Assembly: GCF_021403115.1 (NCBI RefSeq)
Contig: NZ_JAJSSH010000001.1
Location: 558,001 to 622,000 of the forward strand
DNA length: 64,000 nt
Direction: 5' to 3'
Source: Sphingobium sufflavum
GTDB lineage: Bacteria > Pseudomonadota > Alphaproteobacteria > Sphingomonadales > Sphingomonadaceae
Below the pieces are notes generated by a model. The model was not told the origin of the DNA. It did no database searches and worked only from the letters and a program-made list of their open reading frames with translations. Positions 34,894 to 43,350 of this stretch are shown piece by piece. Position 1 is the first letter of the stretch. Each line of letters begins with the position of its first letter. Both the position numbers and the translations under genes were made by a program.

Positions 34894-35625
34894 ATGCGGT
34901 TGGACTTGACCCGGACATGGGCGGACGTGGTCGCCATGACGCGGGCGAACCTGGATGCCATCTCCGCGATTGCGGGCATGTTCATCCTGTTGCCGGGGCT
35001 GGTGTCCGGCTGGCTGCTGCCCGCACGGGCGCTGCCGGATGACAAGGCGACCGCCGCCGACGTGCTCAACGCCAACGCGGCCTATATCAGCGCCAACTGG
35101 CCGTTTCTGCTCGCCAGCGCCGTGATCGTGGCCTTCGGGTCGCTGGTGCTGCTGTGCCTGCTGCTCGACCGGCGGCGTCCCACCGTGGCCGATGCGATGC
35201 GGCTGGCCCTGCGGATACTGCCTTTCTACATGGTGGCCAGCGCGATCCAGACGTTGGTGGTCGCGGGCGGCCTGATGCTGTTCATCCTGCCGGGCGTCTA
35301 TCTCGTCTCCCGTTTCATCTGCATCGCGCCGGTCGCGGTGGCGGAGGGCAACCGGCGGCCGCTGGCGATCATCGCGCGCAGTTTTCAGCTGACGCAGGGC
35401 AGGGGCTGGCGAATCATCCTGCTGATGGCGGTGGTGGTGCTGGTCGCGGTCGTCCTGTCGACGGTGCTGGGCACGATCTTCGCGATTATCGGCGCCTTGC
35501 TGCTGCCGCCGGACATCGCCCGTTTCGTCAACCTGCTGGTCGGGTCGCTGGTCGAGACGGGGCTGGCGGTGACGGTGACGCTGGTCAGCGCCGCCCTCTA
35601 CCGCCAGATCGCCCCCGCCACCTGA
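34894..35625 (+). CDS. Polytopic membrane protein, YciC/GlpQ-membrane-domain-like
   Basis: A 243-residue inner-membrane protein with about six hydrophobic segments, including [58 protein letters not shown] and a long C-terminal pair. The segment [20 protein letters not shown] followed by [12 protein letters not shown] is characteristic of the glycerophosphodiesterase-type membrane domain and YciC-like proteins, in which a helix-turn carries a conserved S-x-x-L-T-x-G-x-x-W. Function is unknown. Start ATG 34894 is preferred to the GTG at 34885. It diverges from lipB. Confidence 0.75.
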   Translation: MRLDLTRTWADVVAMTRANLDAISAIAGMFILLPGLVSGWLLPARALPDDKATAADVLNANAAYISANWPFLLASAVIVAFGSLVLLCLLLDRRRPTVADAMRLALRILPFYMVASAIQTLVVAGGLMLFILPGVYLVSRFICIAPVAVAEGNRRPLAIIARSFQLTQGRGWRIILLMAVVVLVAVVLSTVLGTIFAIIGALLLPPDIARFVNLLVGSLVETGLAVTVTLVSAALYRQIAPAT

Positions 35626-35664
35626 CCCTGCCGTCCTGAATCTGTCGCGTCAGGCCTGGATCGT

Positions 35665-36507
35665 TCAGGGCCAGATCGCGCGCGGCGGCAGGCTCATCAA
35701 GATGGCGTCGATATTGCCGCCGGTCTTCAGGCCGAACAAGGTGCCCCGGTCATGGACCAGGTTGAACTCGGCGTAGCGGCCGCGCCACTCCAGCATCTGC
35801 TGCTCCTCCGCATCGGAGAAAGGCCGCGTCATCCGCTTGCGCACGATGGGCGGGAAGGCGGCCAGAAACGCTTCGCCCACCGCGCGGGTGAAGGCGAAGT
35901 TCGCGTCGAAATCGCCCTCCAGATGGTCGTAGAAGATGCCGCCCACGCCGCGATGGACGCCGCGATGGGGGATGAAGAAATACTCGTCCGCCCATTTCTG
36001 GAAACGGGGATGATAGTCCGGGTCATGCGCGTCGCACGCCCCCTTGAACGCCGCGTGGAAGGCGTCCGTATCCTCCGCATAGGGCAGCGGCGGATTGAGG
36101 TCCGCCCCGCCGCCGAACCAGCGTTTCGTGGTGGTCAGGAAGCGCGTGTTCATATGCACGGCGGGCACATGCGGGTTGGCCATGTGCGCGACCAGGCTGA
36201 TGCCCGTCGCGACAAAGGCGGGATTCTCCGCCGCGCCATGGATGGTCTTGGCGAAATCGCCGTTCAGGTCGCCGCCGACGGTGGAGACGTTGACGCCCAC
36301 CTTTTCGAACACCTTGCCCTTCATCACGCCGCGCACGCCGCCGCCGCCGCGGGCTTCCGGGTCGTCCTCCCGGTTCCACGCGGTATAGCCGAAGGCGGCG
36401 TCGCTGCCCGCCTCCCGCTCGATAGCCTCGAATTCCGCGCAAATCCGGTCGCGCAGCGATTCGAACCACTGGCGCGCGGCCTGTTGCTGTGTGTCGAGCT
36501 GGATCAT
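35665..36507 (-). CDS. hemF: Oxygen-dependent coproporphyrinogen III oxidase
   Basis: Decarboxylates coproporphyrinogen III to protoporphyrinogen IX with oxygen, a step of haem synthesis. The 280-residue protein shows ARQWFESLRDRICAEFEAIE, VFEKVGVNVSTVGGDL, VPAVHMNTRFLTTTKRWFGG, WADEYFFIPHRGVHRGVGGI with the active-site residues, and the end RGRYAEFNLVHDRGTLFGLK. The true start is ATG 36507, which overlaps the trmL stop as ATGA; the frame stays open far upstream into trmL but that part is spurious. The oxygen-dependent form indicates aerobic life, in line with the bc1 complex nearby. Confidence 0.97.
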   Translation of the reverse strand: MIQLDTQQQAARQWFESLRDRICAEFEAIEREAGSDAAFGYTAWNREDDPEARGGGGVRGVMKGKVFEKVGVNVSTVGGDLNGDFAKTIHGAAENPAFVATGISLVAHMANPHVPAVHMNTRFLTTTKRWFGGGADLNPPLPYAEDTDAFHAAFKGACDAHDPDYHPRFQKWADEYFFIPHRGVHRGVGGIFYDHLEGDFDANFAFTRAVGEAFLAAFPPIVRKRMTRPFSDAEEQQMLEWRGRYAEFNLVHDRGTLFGLKTGGNIDAILMSLPPRAIWP

Positions 36508-36980
36508 GCCGGAAAGCCTTTTGTCTGTCGGAGCGCCTCGCCCAGCGCGATGCCAGCGGCCATGCCCAGGTTCAAGGATCGAAATCCCGTCGCCATCGGA
36601 ATCCGCACGCGCACCTCCGCGCGATCCTGCACGAAGCCAGGCAATCCGGCGCTTTCCTGGCCCAGCAGCAATATGTCGCCGGGCGCGAAGGTGACATCGT
36701 GCAGCATCGTGTCGCCGCCGCTGGTCAGCGCGATCAGCCGCGCGCCGCCGCCCAGTCTTTCCGCCTTGCTCAGTCTTTCCGCCTCGAACGCCGCAAAATC
36801 CGCATGGCGGCTGACGTCGGCCGCCGCGCCATAATCCATGGCGGCACGCTTCAACTGCTTGTCGGACAGGGCAAAGCCGCACGGCAAGATGATGTCCAGC
36901 GGGGTTTGCCAGCAGGCGGCAAGGCGCATGATGGCGCCAACATTTCCCGCAATGTCGGGCTGAAAGAGGGCAAGTCTCAT
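36504..36980 (-). CDS. trmL: tRNA (cytidine(34)-2'-O)-methyltransferase
   Basis: SPOUT-fold methyltransferase that modifies the wobble ribose of certain tRNA-Leu. The 158-residue protein has the expected MRLALFQPDIAGNVGAIMRL start, RAAMDYGAAADVSRHADF, LLLGQESAGLPGFVQDR that forms the trefoil-knot SAM pocket, and VRIPMATGFRSLNLGMAAGI. hemF is translationally coupled behind it. Divergently, petA starts 237 bp away. Confidence 0.95.
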   Translation of the reverse strand: MRLALFQPDIAGNVGAIMRLAACWQTPLDIILPCGFALSDKQLKRAAMDYGAAADVSRHADFAAFEAERLSKAERLGGGARLIALTSGGDTMLHDVTFAPGDILLLGQESAGLPGFVQDRAEVRVRIPMATGFRSLNLGMAAGIALGEALRQTKGFPA

Positions 36981-37032
36981 GGGGGGCGCATAGTCCTATT
37001 CAAGCCTTTGTCATAGAGGGGGCAAATTGCTG

Positions 37033-37062
37033 TTGGCAAAAGGGGCGCAACGGCGCTATCAG
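37033..37062 (+). promoter_or_regulatory. Candidate petABC promoter
   Basis: TTGGCA at 37033-37038 followed after 18 nt by TATCAG at 37057-37062 resembles a housekeeping promoter (5/6 and 4/6 matches). It lies about 155 nt ahead of petA; the match is modest and untested. Confidence 0.35.
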
Positions 37063-37216
37063 GCCCGCGAACCGCGCCGGGGGACCAAGCGCGGGTGGAT
37101 TTTGTCGCCTCCATTGTGCGCCGCTGCGCCGCCTGCTTCTGAGGCGGTGTGGGGGTCGGGGGAACCCGGCGGATCCATATAAAGAAGACTGATCGGGACG
37201 AGACAAGGGACGGTGC

Positions 37217-37786
37217 ATGGCAACGGTCGAAACGAGTGAAACTGCGGTGTCCGCGGCGGAAGGCGAGGGCGTACGTCGCCGCGACTTCATCAATGTCGCG
37301 GCTGTCGCCTTTGCGGGCGTGGGCGCTGTCGCCGTCCTGCCGACCCTCATCAACCAGATGAACCCCAGCGCGGACGTGCTCGCGGCGGCGACGACGGAAG
37401 TCGATCTCTCCGCGATCAAGCCGGGACAGGCGATCAAGGCGGTCTTCCGCTCGCAGCCCCTGTTCGTGCGCCAGTTGACGCCCAAGGAGATTGCGGAGGC
37501 CGATGCGCGCCCCGTCGCCTCCCTGCGCGATCCGCAGTCGCTGGAGGAGCGGACGCAGCCTGGCAAGAAGCAGTGGCTGGTGACGATGGGTGTCTGCACC
37601 CACCTCGGCTGCGTGCCTCTGGGCGCGGGCGAGGGAGAGGTTCGTGGCGAGTTCGGCGGTTATTTCTGCCCGTGCCACGGTTCGTCCTATGATACGGCTG
37701 CCCGTATCATCAAAGGCCCGGCGCCCAAGAACCTGGAGGTGCCTGAGTATAAGTTCACCTCCGACACCGCCATTCTCGTAGGCTGA
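37217..37786 (+). CDS. petA: Ubiquinol-cytochrome c reductase, Rieske iron-sulfur subunit
   Basis: Carries electrons from ubiquinol to cytochrome c1 in the bc1 complex. The 189-residue protein has a twin-arginine-like segment [20 protein letters not shown] (about 16-35) that doubles as membrane anchor, and the two cluster-binding boxes CTHLGCVPL (about 132) and CPCHGSSYD (about 153), followed by [13 protein letters not shown]. All four Fe-S ligands and the disulfide cysteines are present. It is first in the petABC operon; petB begins 10 nt after its stop. Confidence 0.98.
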   Translation: MATVETSETAVSAAEGEGVRRRDFINVAAVAFAGVGAVAVLPTLINQMNPSADVLAAATTEVDLSAIKPGQAIKAVFRSQPLFVRQLTPKEIAEADARPVASLRDPQSLEERTQPGKKQWLVTMGVCTHLGCVPLGAGEGEVRGEFGGYFCPCHGSSYDTAARIIKGPAPKNLEVPEYKFTSDTAILVG

Positions 37787-37796
37787 GGAAGAAAAG

Positions 37797-39071
37797 ATGA
37801 GTTTTCCCTGGGCTGAGCAATATACGCCGGTAAACCCGCTGATGAAGTGGGTCGACGACCGTCTGCCGCTTCCGCGTTTCGTCTATAATGCCGTCGGTGC
37901 TGGCTATGCCGTGCCGCGCAACCTGAACTATTGGTGGAACTTCGGCGTCCTGTCGGGCTTCGCACTGGTTCTCCAGCTTGTGACCGGCATCATCCTCGCC
38001 ATGCATTATGGCGCCAACGCCGGTGTCGCCTTCGACAGCGTCGAGCATATCATGCGCGACGTGAACGGTGGCTGGCTGCTGCGCTACGCGCACGCCAATG
38101 GCGCGAGCTTCTTCTTCATCGTGGTCTATATCCACATTTTCCGCGGCCTCTTCTTCGGTTCCTACAAGGCGCCGCGAGAGATGGTCTGGCTGCTGGGCCT
38201 CGTGATCTTCCTTCTCATGATGGCGACCGCCTTCATGGGCTATGTGCTTCCCTGGGGCCAGATGAGCTTCTGGGGCGCGAAGGTCATCACCGGCCTGTTC
38301 GGCGCGATCCCCGTGGTGGGCGAGCCGATCCAGACCTGGCTGCTCGGTGGCTTTGCCCCCGGCAACGCCGCGCTGAACCGCTTCTTCTCGCTGCACTATC
38401 TGCTGCCGTTCGTCATTGCGGCGGTGGTCATCCTGCACATCTGGGCGTTGCACATCCCCGGTTCGTCGAACCCGACGGGCGTGGACGTGAAGGGTCCGCA
38501 GGACACGGTGCCGTTCCACCCCTATTACACCGCCAAGGACGGCTTCGGCCTGGGCGTGTTCCTGATTATCTATGCGCTGGTGCTGTTCTTCGGCCCCAAC
38601 ATGCTGGGTCATCCGGATAACTATATCCCGGCGAATCCGATGTCGACGCCGGCGCACATCGTTCCCGAATGGTACTTCTGGCCGTTCTACGCGATCCTGC
38701 GCGCCTTCACCTTCGACTTCTTCTTCGTGCCTGCAAAGCTGCTCGGCGTCCTCGCGATGTTCGCGTCGATCCTGCTGCTGTTCGTCCTGCCCTGGCTGGA
38801 CACGTCGCCGGTGCGTTCGGGTCGCTATCGTCCGCTGTTCCGCAAGTTCTTCTATCTGCTGCTCGTTGACGTGGCGATCCTCGGTTATTGCGGCGGTGCG
38901 CCGGCGGCCGAACCCTACGTCATGATCTCGCAGATTGCGGCGGCCTACTACTTCGCACATTTCCTCATCATCCTGCCGATCGTGTCGAAGATCGAGCGGC
39001 CGCTTCCGCTGCCGAACTCGATCACCGAGGCGGTGCTGGGTCACGAACCCGCTGCGGTCGCGGCTGAATAA
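37797..39071 (+). CDS. petB: Cytochrome b of the bc1 complex
   Basis: Membrane subunit that binds both b haems and the quinone sites. The 424-residue protein has eight transmembrane segments; [20 protein letters not shown] opens the first. Haem ligands fall in [31 protein letters not shown] and the fourth segment [20 protein letters not shown]. The Qo signature [13 protein letters not shown] is present, as is the GSSNPTGV loop. It is a one-piece b (not split b6/IV). A good GAGGAAGAAA precedes the ATG. Operon: petA-petB-petC with 10-14 nt gaps. Confidence 0.98.
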   Translation: MSFPWAEQYTPVNPLMKWVDDRLPLPRFVYNAVGAGYAVPRNLNYWWNFGVLSGFALVLQLVTGIILAMHYGANAGVAFDSVEHIMRDVNGGWLLRYAHANGASFFFIVVYIHIFRGLFFGSYKAPREMVWLLGLVIFLLMMATAFMGYVLPWGQMSFWGAKVITGLFGAIPVVGEPIQTWLLGGFAPGNAALNRFFSLHYLLPFVIAAVVILHIWALHIPGSSNPTGVDVKGPQDTVPFHPYYTAKDGFGLGVFLIIYALVLFFGPNMLGHPDNYIPANPMSTPAHIVPEWYFWPFYAILRAFTFDFFFVPAKLLGVLAMFASILLLFVLPWLDTSPVRSGRYRPLFRKFFYLLLVDVAILGYCGGAPAAEPYVMISQIAAAYYFAHFLIILPIVSKIERPLPLPNSITEAVLGHEPAAVAAE

Positions 39072-39085
39072 GGGGGCATAGACCA

Positions 39086-39931
39086 ATGGTTCGTCTTCTC
39101 GCCGCGCTGGTCGGCATCTTCTTCTCGGGCATGCTGCTCTATTCCTTCGGGTCTGGTGCCGTCGCCTATATCAGCGAGCCGCCGGTGCCGACCGTGGAGC
39201 ATGAGTTCCACGAGCATCCCCGGCAGATCGCATGGAGCTTCGATGGTCCGCTGGGTCATTATGACAAGCAGCAGCTCCAGCGCGGTTTCCAGGTGTACAA
39301 GGAGGTCTGCTCCGCCTGTCACTCGCTCCGTCTCGTCGCCTTCCGCGACCTGAAGGATCTGGGCTATAACGAGGCCGAGGTGAAGGCGATCGCCAAGAAC
39401 TGGGCGATCAAGGCACCCGACATCGACCCCAAGACGGGTGAGCCGTCGACCCGCGCCCCGGTGCCGGCCGATCACTTCCCGCTGCCGTTCGCCAACAATG
39501 TGGCGGCGCAGGCGGCGAACAACAATGCGATCCCGCCAGACCTCTCGCTCATGACCAAGTCGCGTCATGACGGCAGCAACTATGTGCACTCGCTGCTCAC
39601 CGGTTTCGGTCCTCAGCCCAAGAAGCTGTTGGAAGAGTTCCCGGATGCGAAGACGCCGAACGGCCTGCACTACAACCGCTATTTCGCGAACCTCAACCTC
39701 GCGATGGCGCCGCCGCTGACCGCCGAAGGTCAGGTGACCTACGGTCCGGGCCAGCCCAAGCCGACGGTCGACCAGATGGCGCAGGACGTCTCCGCCTTCC
39801 TGACCTGGACGGCTGAGCCGAAGCTGGAAAACCGCAAGAGCGCCGGCATCGCGGTGGTCTTCTTCCTGCTGGTTGCGACGGTCCTGGCCTATCTGTCCTA
39901 CCAGACGATCTGGGCCGACAAGAAGCACTGA
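39086..39931 (+). CDS. petC: Cytochrome c1
   Basis: Membrane-anchored c-type cytochrome passing electrons from Rieske protein to soluble cytochrome c. The 281-residue protein starts with a hydrophobic signal (VRLLAALVGIFFSGMLLYSF), binds haem covalently at VCSACHSLRLV (about 72), supplies the sixth ligand Met in YFANLNLAMAPPLT, and ends with a C-terminal membrane anchor SAGIAVVFFLLVATVLAYLS. It is the last gene of petABC; a palindrome and a strong terminator follow. Confidence 0.98.
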   Translation: MVRLLAALVGIFFSGMLLYSFGSGAVAYISEPPVPTVEHEFHEHPRQIAWSFDGPLGHYDKQQLQRGFQVYKEVCSACHSLRLVAFRDLKDLGYNEAEVKAIAKNWAIKAPDIDPKTGEPSTRAPVPADHFPLPFANNVAAQAANNNAIPPDLSLMTKSRHDGSNYVHSLLTGFGPQPKKLLEEFPDAKTPNGLHYNRYFANLNLAMAPPLTAEGQVTYGPGQPKPTVDQMAQDVSAFLTWTAEPKLENRKSAGIAVVFFLLVATVLAYLSYQTIWADKKH

Positions 39932-39939
39932 GCCTCGCA

Positions 39940-39953
39940 TCCAACATGTTGGA
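39940..39953. repeat. Perfect 14-nt palindrome
   Basis: TCCAACATGTTGGA lies 8 nt after the petC stop and just before the terminator hairpin. It could be a protein-binding site or chance. Confidence 0.5.
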
Positions 39954-39959
39954 TATGGA

Positions 39960-39990
39960 AAAGGGCGGACCCGGTGGGTCCGCCCTTTCT
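39960..39990 (+). terminator. Intrinsic terminator of petABC
   Basis: AAAGGGCGGACCC (39960-39972) and GGGTCCGCCCTTT (39976-39988) form a perfect 13-bp stem with a 3-nt loop; the 3' arm itself ends in TTT. Its position right behind petC makes it the operon terminator. Confidence 0.88.
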
Positions 39991-40112
39991 GCGTTGGACT
40001 ATGGCGCCGCCAGGACAGCCGTTTATAAAACAGTGTTTCGGTTGGTTATCCTGTAACGGTGCTCTGGCAGCGCGGCGTGGAGGCCCCCAGTGTAGTCAGG
40101 TCTCCTGTGCGG

Positions 40113-40556
40113 TCAGGAGGCGCTGGCGGCCTGTCCTGCGGCATCGGCCTGCGCGGCGAGGTCGGTCGCCCCGGCCACCGCATTCTCGGCCAGCACAAAC
40201 AGGTCGTTGACCACCGCGATGAACTTCACCACCGAAATCGGCTTGGACACATAGATGTTCGCCCCCGCCGCGCGGATGCGCTCCTCGTCCCCTGGCCCGG
40301 CATAGGCGGTGACGGCCATGATCGGCACGTCGACCAGCGTCGACTCCTGTCGGAACTGGTGGATCAGGTCGAACCCGGAGACATAGGGCAACTGGATGTC
40401 GGTGATGATCAGGTCCGGGCGATATTCGCGGGCCTTGGCAAACGCCTCCCGCCCGTCGCGCACGGCACATGTCTCATGACCGTGCGCCGCCAGCAGATCG
40501 CAGAAGAGCCGCAGGTTGAGCGCATTGTCCTCGACAACGAATATCCGTTTTGTCAC
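40113..40556 (-). CDS. divK: DivK-like single-domain response regulator
   Basis: A 147-residue receiver-only protein close to DivK, which relays phosphate in the CtrA cell-cycle network. It begins TKRIFVVEDNALNLRLFCDL with the acidic pocket, has the phospho-acceptor in PDLIITDIQLPYVSGFDLI, the Thr in VPIMAVTAYAGPGDEERI and the Lys in GANIYVSKPISVVKFI. A C-terminal Ala-rich tail (about 20 residues) is additional. The GTG at 40556 with GGAG upstream was chosen over ATG 40598. The DUF3572 gene diverges from it, a neighbourhood typical for divK in sphingomonads. pleD is not adjacent here. Confidence 0.88.
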   Translation of the reverse strand: MTKRIFVVEDNALNLRLFCDLLAAHGHETCAVRDGREAFAKAREYRPDLIITDIQLPYVSGFDLIHQFRQESTLVDVPIMAVTAYAGPGDEERIRAAGANIYVSKPISVVKFIAVVNDLFVLAENAVAGATDLAAQADAAGQAASAS

Positions 40557-40617
40557 CAGCACTCCATGATATGGACCATGCCATGAACCCAGCCCCATCG
40601 AACCGAGCCATCATGCC

Positions 40618-40890
40618 ATGATAAAGCCACTCTATAGCAAGAGTGGCGATGGGCATACCATTGCCTTGCTTGTCATCGGCTGGATTGTTGCTGAACCGGG
40701 GCGTGTAGAGCGTTTTCTGACGCTGACCGGCATGGATTCCGATCAGCTGCGCGGTGGGCTGGGCGATGCAGCGGTGCTGGGCGCGGCCATCGACTTTCTG
40801 CTCAGCCATGAGCCGGACCTGCTCGCCTGCGCCGATGCGATCGGGGAAAGCCCGGCGGCCATCGTCGCGGCCCGTGCGGAGATCGGCTGA
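40618..40890 (+). CDS. DUF3572 family protein
   Basis: A 90-residue helical protein matching DUF3572: HTIALLVIGWIVAEPGRVER, RFLTLTGMDSDQLRGGLGDA and AAIDFLLSHEPDLLACADAI are the conserved stretches. Its function is unknown; it recurs next to divK in alphaproteobacteria, so a cell-cycle link is possible. The stop overlaps the next gene's ATG (TGATG), coupling it to the HAD hydrolase. Confidence 0.88.
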   Translation: MIKPLYSKSGDGHTIALLVIGWIVAEPGRVERFLTLTGMDSDQLRGGLGDAAVLGAAIDFLLSHEPDLLACADAIGESPAAIVAARAEIG

Positions 40891-41504
40891 TGGCACGCCC
40901 GCTCATCATCACCGATTGCGATGAAGTGCTGCTGCACATGCTGGTCCCGTTCCGTGGCTGGCTGGACGAGGTGCATGGTATCCACTTCAGCTTTGGCACG
41001 CCGTTTGAGGAGGCCTTTCGCCGCAAGGACAGTCGCGACCCGGTGGAGCGCAGCATCGTCTGGTCGCTGCTCGGTGCCTTCTTCGAAACCGAGATGCACC
41101 GCCAATATCCCATTAAGGGCGCCTTTGAGGCGATTGCGCGCCTGTCGACCGTCGCGGACATCGTGGTGCTCACCAATCTGGAGGATCATCGGCAACCGGC
41201 GCGCGCGGCGCAACTGGCGAGCCATGGCCTCCATGTGCCGGTCCATTGCAATCGCGGCGGCAAGGGGCCGGCCGCGGCGCGCATCATCGCCCATTATCGG
41301 CCGAGCGTGACCCTGTTCGTCGACGATATCGAGAATAATCATCGCAGCCTTGCCGAGCATGTGCCGCAGGTCTGGCGGCTGCATATGGTGGGGGAGGCGG
41401 AACTCGCGCCGCATATTCCCACGGCGCCCACTGCCCATACGCGCATCGATGATTGGGTGGAGGCGGAACGCTGGATAGTGGCGCGGATCGCGGACGCGGC
41501 CTGA
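40890..41504 (+). CDS. HAD-superfamily hydrolase
   Basis: A 204-residue haloacid dehalogenase-like protein. Motif I is IITDCDEVLLH (nucleophile Asp and the +2 Asp), motif II VVLTNLEDHR with the Thr, motif III the Lys in RGGKGPAAARI, motif IV VTLFVDDIENNH. A helical cap of about 75 residues sits between motifs I and II. Substrate unknown, probably a small phosphorylated metabolite. It is coupled to the DUF3572 gene by overlap and followed by a RidA gene 80 bp downstream. Confidence 0.85.
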   Translation: MARPLIITDCDEVLLHMLVPFRGWLDEVHGIHFSFGTPFEEAFRRKDSRDPVERSIVWSLLGAFFETEMHRQYPIKGAFEAIARLSTVADIVVLTNLEDHRQPARAAQLASHGLHVPVHCNRGGKGPAAARIIAHYRPSVTLFVDDIENNHRSLAEHVPQVWRLHMVGEAELAPHIPTAPTAHTRIDDWVEAERWIVARIADAA

Positions 41505-41586
41505 CGGGCGCGAACGGGACGCTGTGCAGGCGCGCGCCGGGTTCACACCCCTTGACCCGAACCGGCGGGCGTGCTGACAGATGGTC

Positions 41587-42054
41587 ATGAGCATCGAACA
41601 GCATCTGAGCGACAGCGGCATCGTCCTGCCCGAACCGGCGGCCCCGGTGGCATCCTATGTGCCCGTGGTGATCCATGGCGGGCTGGCCCATGTCAGTGGG
41701 CAAATCCCCTTCAACGCGGATGGCGCGCTGATGCTGGGGTGCATGGGCCTCGATGGCGGGCCCGACGTCGCCTTTGGCCAGCGCGCGGCGGAGCGGTGCG
41801 GCCTGATGATCCTCGCGCAGCTCAAGGCTGCACTGGGTAGCCTCGACCGGGTCGAGCGGATCGTGAAGCTGGGCGTGTTCGTGGCCAGCGATAGCACGTT
41901 CATCCAACAGCCGCAGGTGGCCAATGGCGCGTCGGACCTGATGGTCCGCGTTTTTGGAGAGGCGGGCAAACATGCGCGCTCCGCCGTGGGCGTGCCCGTC
42001 CTGCCACTGGGCGTGGTGGTCGAAGTGGACGCAGTCGTCGCGATCCGGGACTGA
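41587..42054 (+). CDS. RidA family protein
   Basis: A 155-residue member of the RidA/YjgF group, which hydrolyse reactive enamine/imine intermediates of PLP enzymes. Recognisable are LPEPAAPVASYVPVVIHGGL, VSGQIPFNADG, RCGLMILAQLKAALGSLDRV and the end HARSAVGVPVLPLGVVVEVD, where the R-S-A-V-G motif supplies the catalytic Arg. It belongs to the longer, YjgH-like class with the G-x-D-G insert. The ATG at 41587 is preferred over 41581 since the family starts near SIEQHL. Confidence 0.88.
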   Translation: MSIEQHLSDSGIVLPEPAAPVASYVPVVIHGGLAHVSGQIPFNADGALMLGCMGLDGGPDVAFGQRAAERCGLMILAQLKAALGSLDRVERIVKLGVFVASDSTFIQQPQVANGASDLMVRVFGEAGKHARSAVGVPVLPLGVVVEVDAVVAIRD

Positions 42055-42495
42055 TCCCATGGACCGGCCGGGCCTGCTTCGCTTTGGCCGGGCGGGCCTG
42101 GGTACGGCGGGCCGGAGCGCAGATGGCTGGATGACGGTGCTGTCGGTTATGGCCCGTCGTTCGGGTATTGAGACCTTTACCCTTTGCGCGGGCTTGGTGG
42201 GCTTGAATCATGATCCCTTGGGCTGGGATGGCGCACCGGCGGGCGGCCTGAGCAAGAGTGCCCCAGTCCCAGTGATTCCGCGCCCTCGCCATGTAAGGCG
42301 ATGGGAGTTGCACCGGCTTCTGCGGCAGGATGGGCCGTGCGGGGGCGGTTCGCACTGGCGTGGATTCGATGGGTCGGGCGTAAGCCGCCTGACATGATCG
42401 GGCGTGTTCGGGTGAGCGTGGGGAGTCCGGGCCGGTATCGGCCAAACCGCCACAGACTCACTTCACCCGCCCGCGCCCGCAATGGTTCCTGTCCT
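42055..42495. other. Region between RidA and GDPD genes
   Basis: No convincing gene. Two copies of GGCCGGGC near 42067 and 42090 and the segment GGGCCGGTATCGGCC near 42430 are visible but form no clear terminator. The GDPD frame is open upstream to 42301 but that peptide is not family-like. Confidence 0.4.
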
Positions 42496-43227
42496 ATGCC
42501 TCGCTGGCTTCTGGCGCAGCCCTACGCCCATCGGGGCTTGCATGGCGTCGGGCCGGACGGCGGCATCGTGCCGGAGAACAGTCTTGGCGCCTTTCGCCGG
42601 GCGGTCGCGGCGGGGTTTGGGATCGAATGTGACGTACGCCGCGCCGCGGACGATGTGCCGCACGTCTTTCATGACGCCAGTCTGGAGCGGCTGACCAGCG
42701 TGGCGGGCGTCTTCGACCGGCTGGACAGCGTGGGTGCGGCGGCGCTGCGCCTGCGGGACGGCACCGGGGTGCCCAGCCTGCGTGCGATGCTGGAATGCGT
42801 GGGCGGGCGCGTGCCGATACTGGTGGAGGTCAAGAGCGGGCGAACGCCCATCCATCGGCTCTGTCGGTCCATCGCCGCCGTGCTCGATGGCTATGACGGC
42901 CCGGTCGCGGTGATGAGTTTCGATCCGCGCGTATCGGGCTGGTTCGCCAGTCATCGCCGCGGCCTGCCGCGTGGCCTCGTCCTCAGCAGCCGTGGCCATC
43001 CCGCCTTTGCCGTCGAGCGCCGCCATGCACTGGCAATTGCGCGGGCGCGCCCCCATTTCCTCGCCTGTGACATTCGCGACCAGACCTTCCGCCCGACCCG
43101 CGCCGCCCGATGCGTCTTGCCTACCCTGTTTTGGACGGTCCGTTCCGGCAGTGACCGTTGCCGCGCGCGGGCGGGGCAGGGGCAGACCATCTTCGAACGG
43201 CGCGGGGGTGCGGAGGGTCATGGCTGA
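42496..43227 (+). CDS. Glycerophosphodiester phosphodiesterase family protein
   Basis: Hydrolyses glycerophosphodiesters to glycerol-3-phosphate and an alcohol. The 243-residue TIM-barrel protein shows the hallmark AHRGLHG (first His), PENSLGAFRRAV, the metal-binding ECDVRRAADDVPHVFHDASL (Glu, Asp, His), VEVKSG, and a later barrel strand VAVMSFDPRV. No signal peptide is seen, so a cytosolic enzyme acting on phospholipid breakdown products is likely. The ATG at 42496 fits the family start. The next gene overlaps none of it, lying 124 bp downstream. Confidence 0.9.
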   Translation: MPRWLLAQPYAHRGLHGVGPDGGIVPENSLGAFRRAVAAGFGIECDVRRAADDVPHVFHDASLERLTSVAGVFDRLDSVGAAALRLRDGTGVPSLRAMLECVGGRVPILVEVKSGRTPIHRLCRSIAAVLDGYDGPVAVMSFDPRVSGWFASHRRGLPRGLVLSSRGHPAFAVERRHALAIARARPHFLACDIRDQTFRPTRAARCVLPTLFWTVRSGSDRCRARAGQGQTIFERRGGAEGHG

Positions 43228-43350
43228 GGCAGGCGATGGACCATGGGAGTGGCGGGCTGGCCGCTTGTCGCGGCACGGGAGCCATTTCAGGGGCACGCTG
43301 TCGGGCGCCGTTCACGTTCCACACGTGCCGATAGCCGAACGGAGACAGGG

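Noticed and set aside
35665..36882. 405-codon version of HemF with a long N-terminal part
   Set aside because: The first ~125 codons lie out of frame over trmL and are Arg/Gly-rich; the real start at 36507 overlaps the trmL stop.
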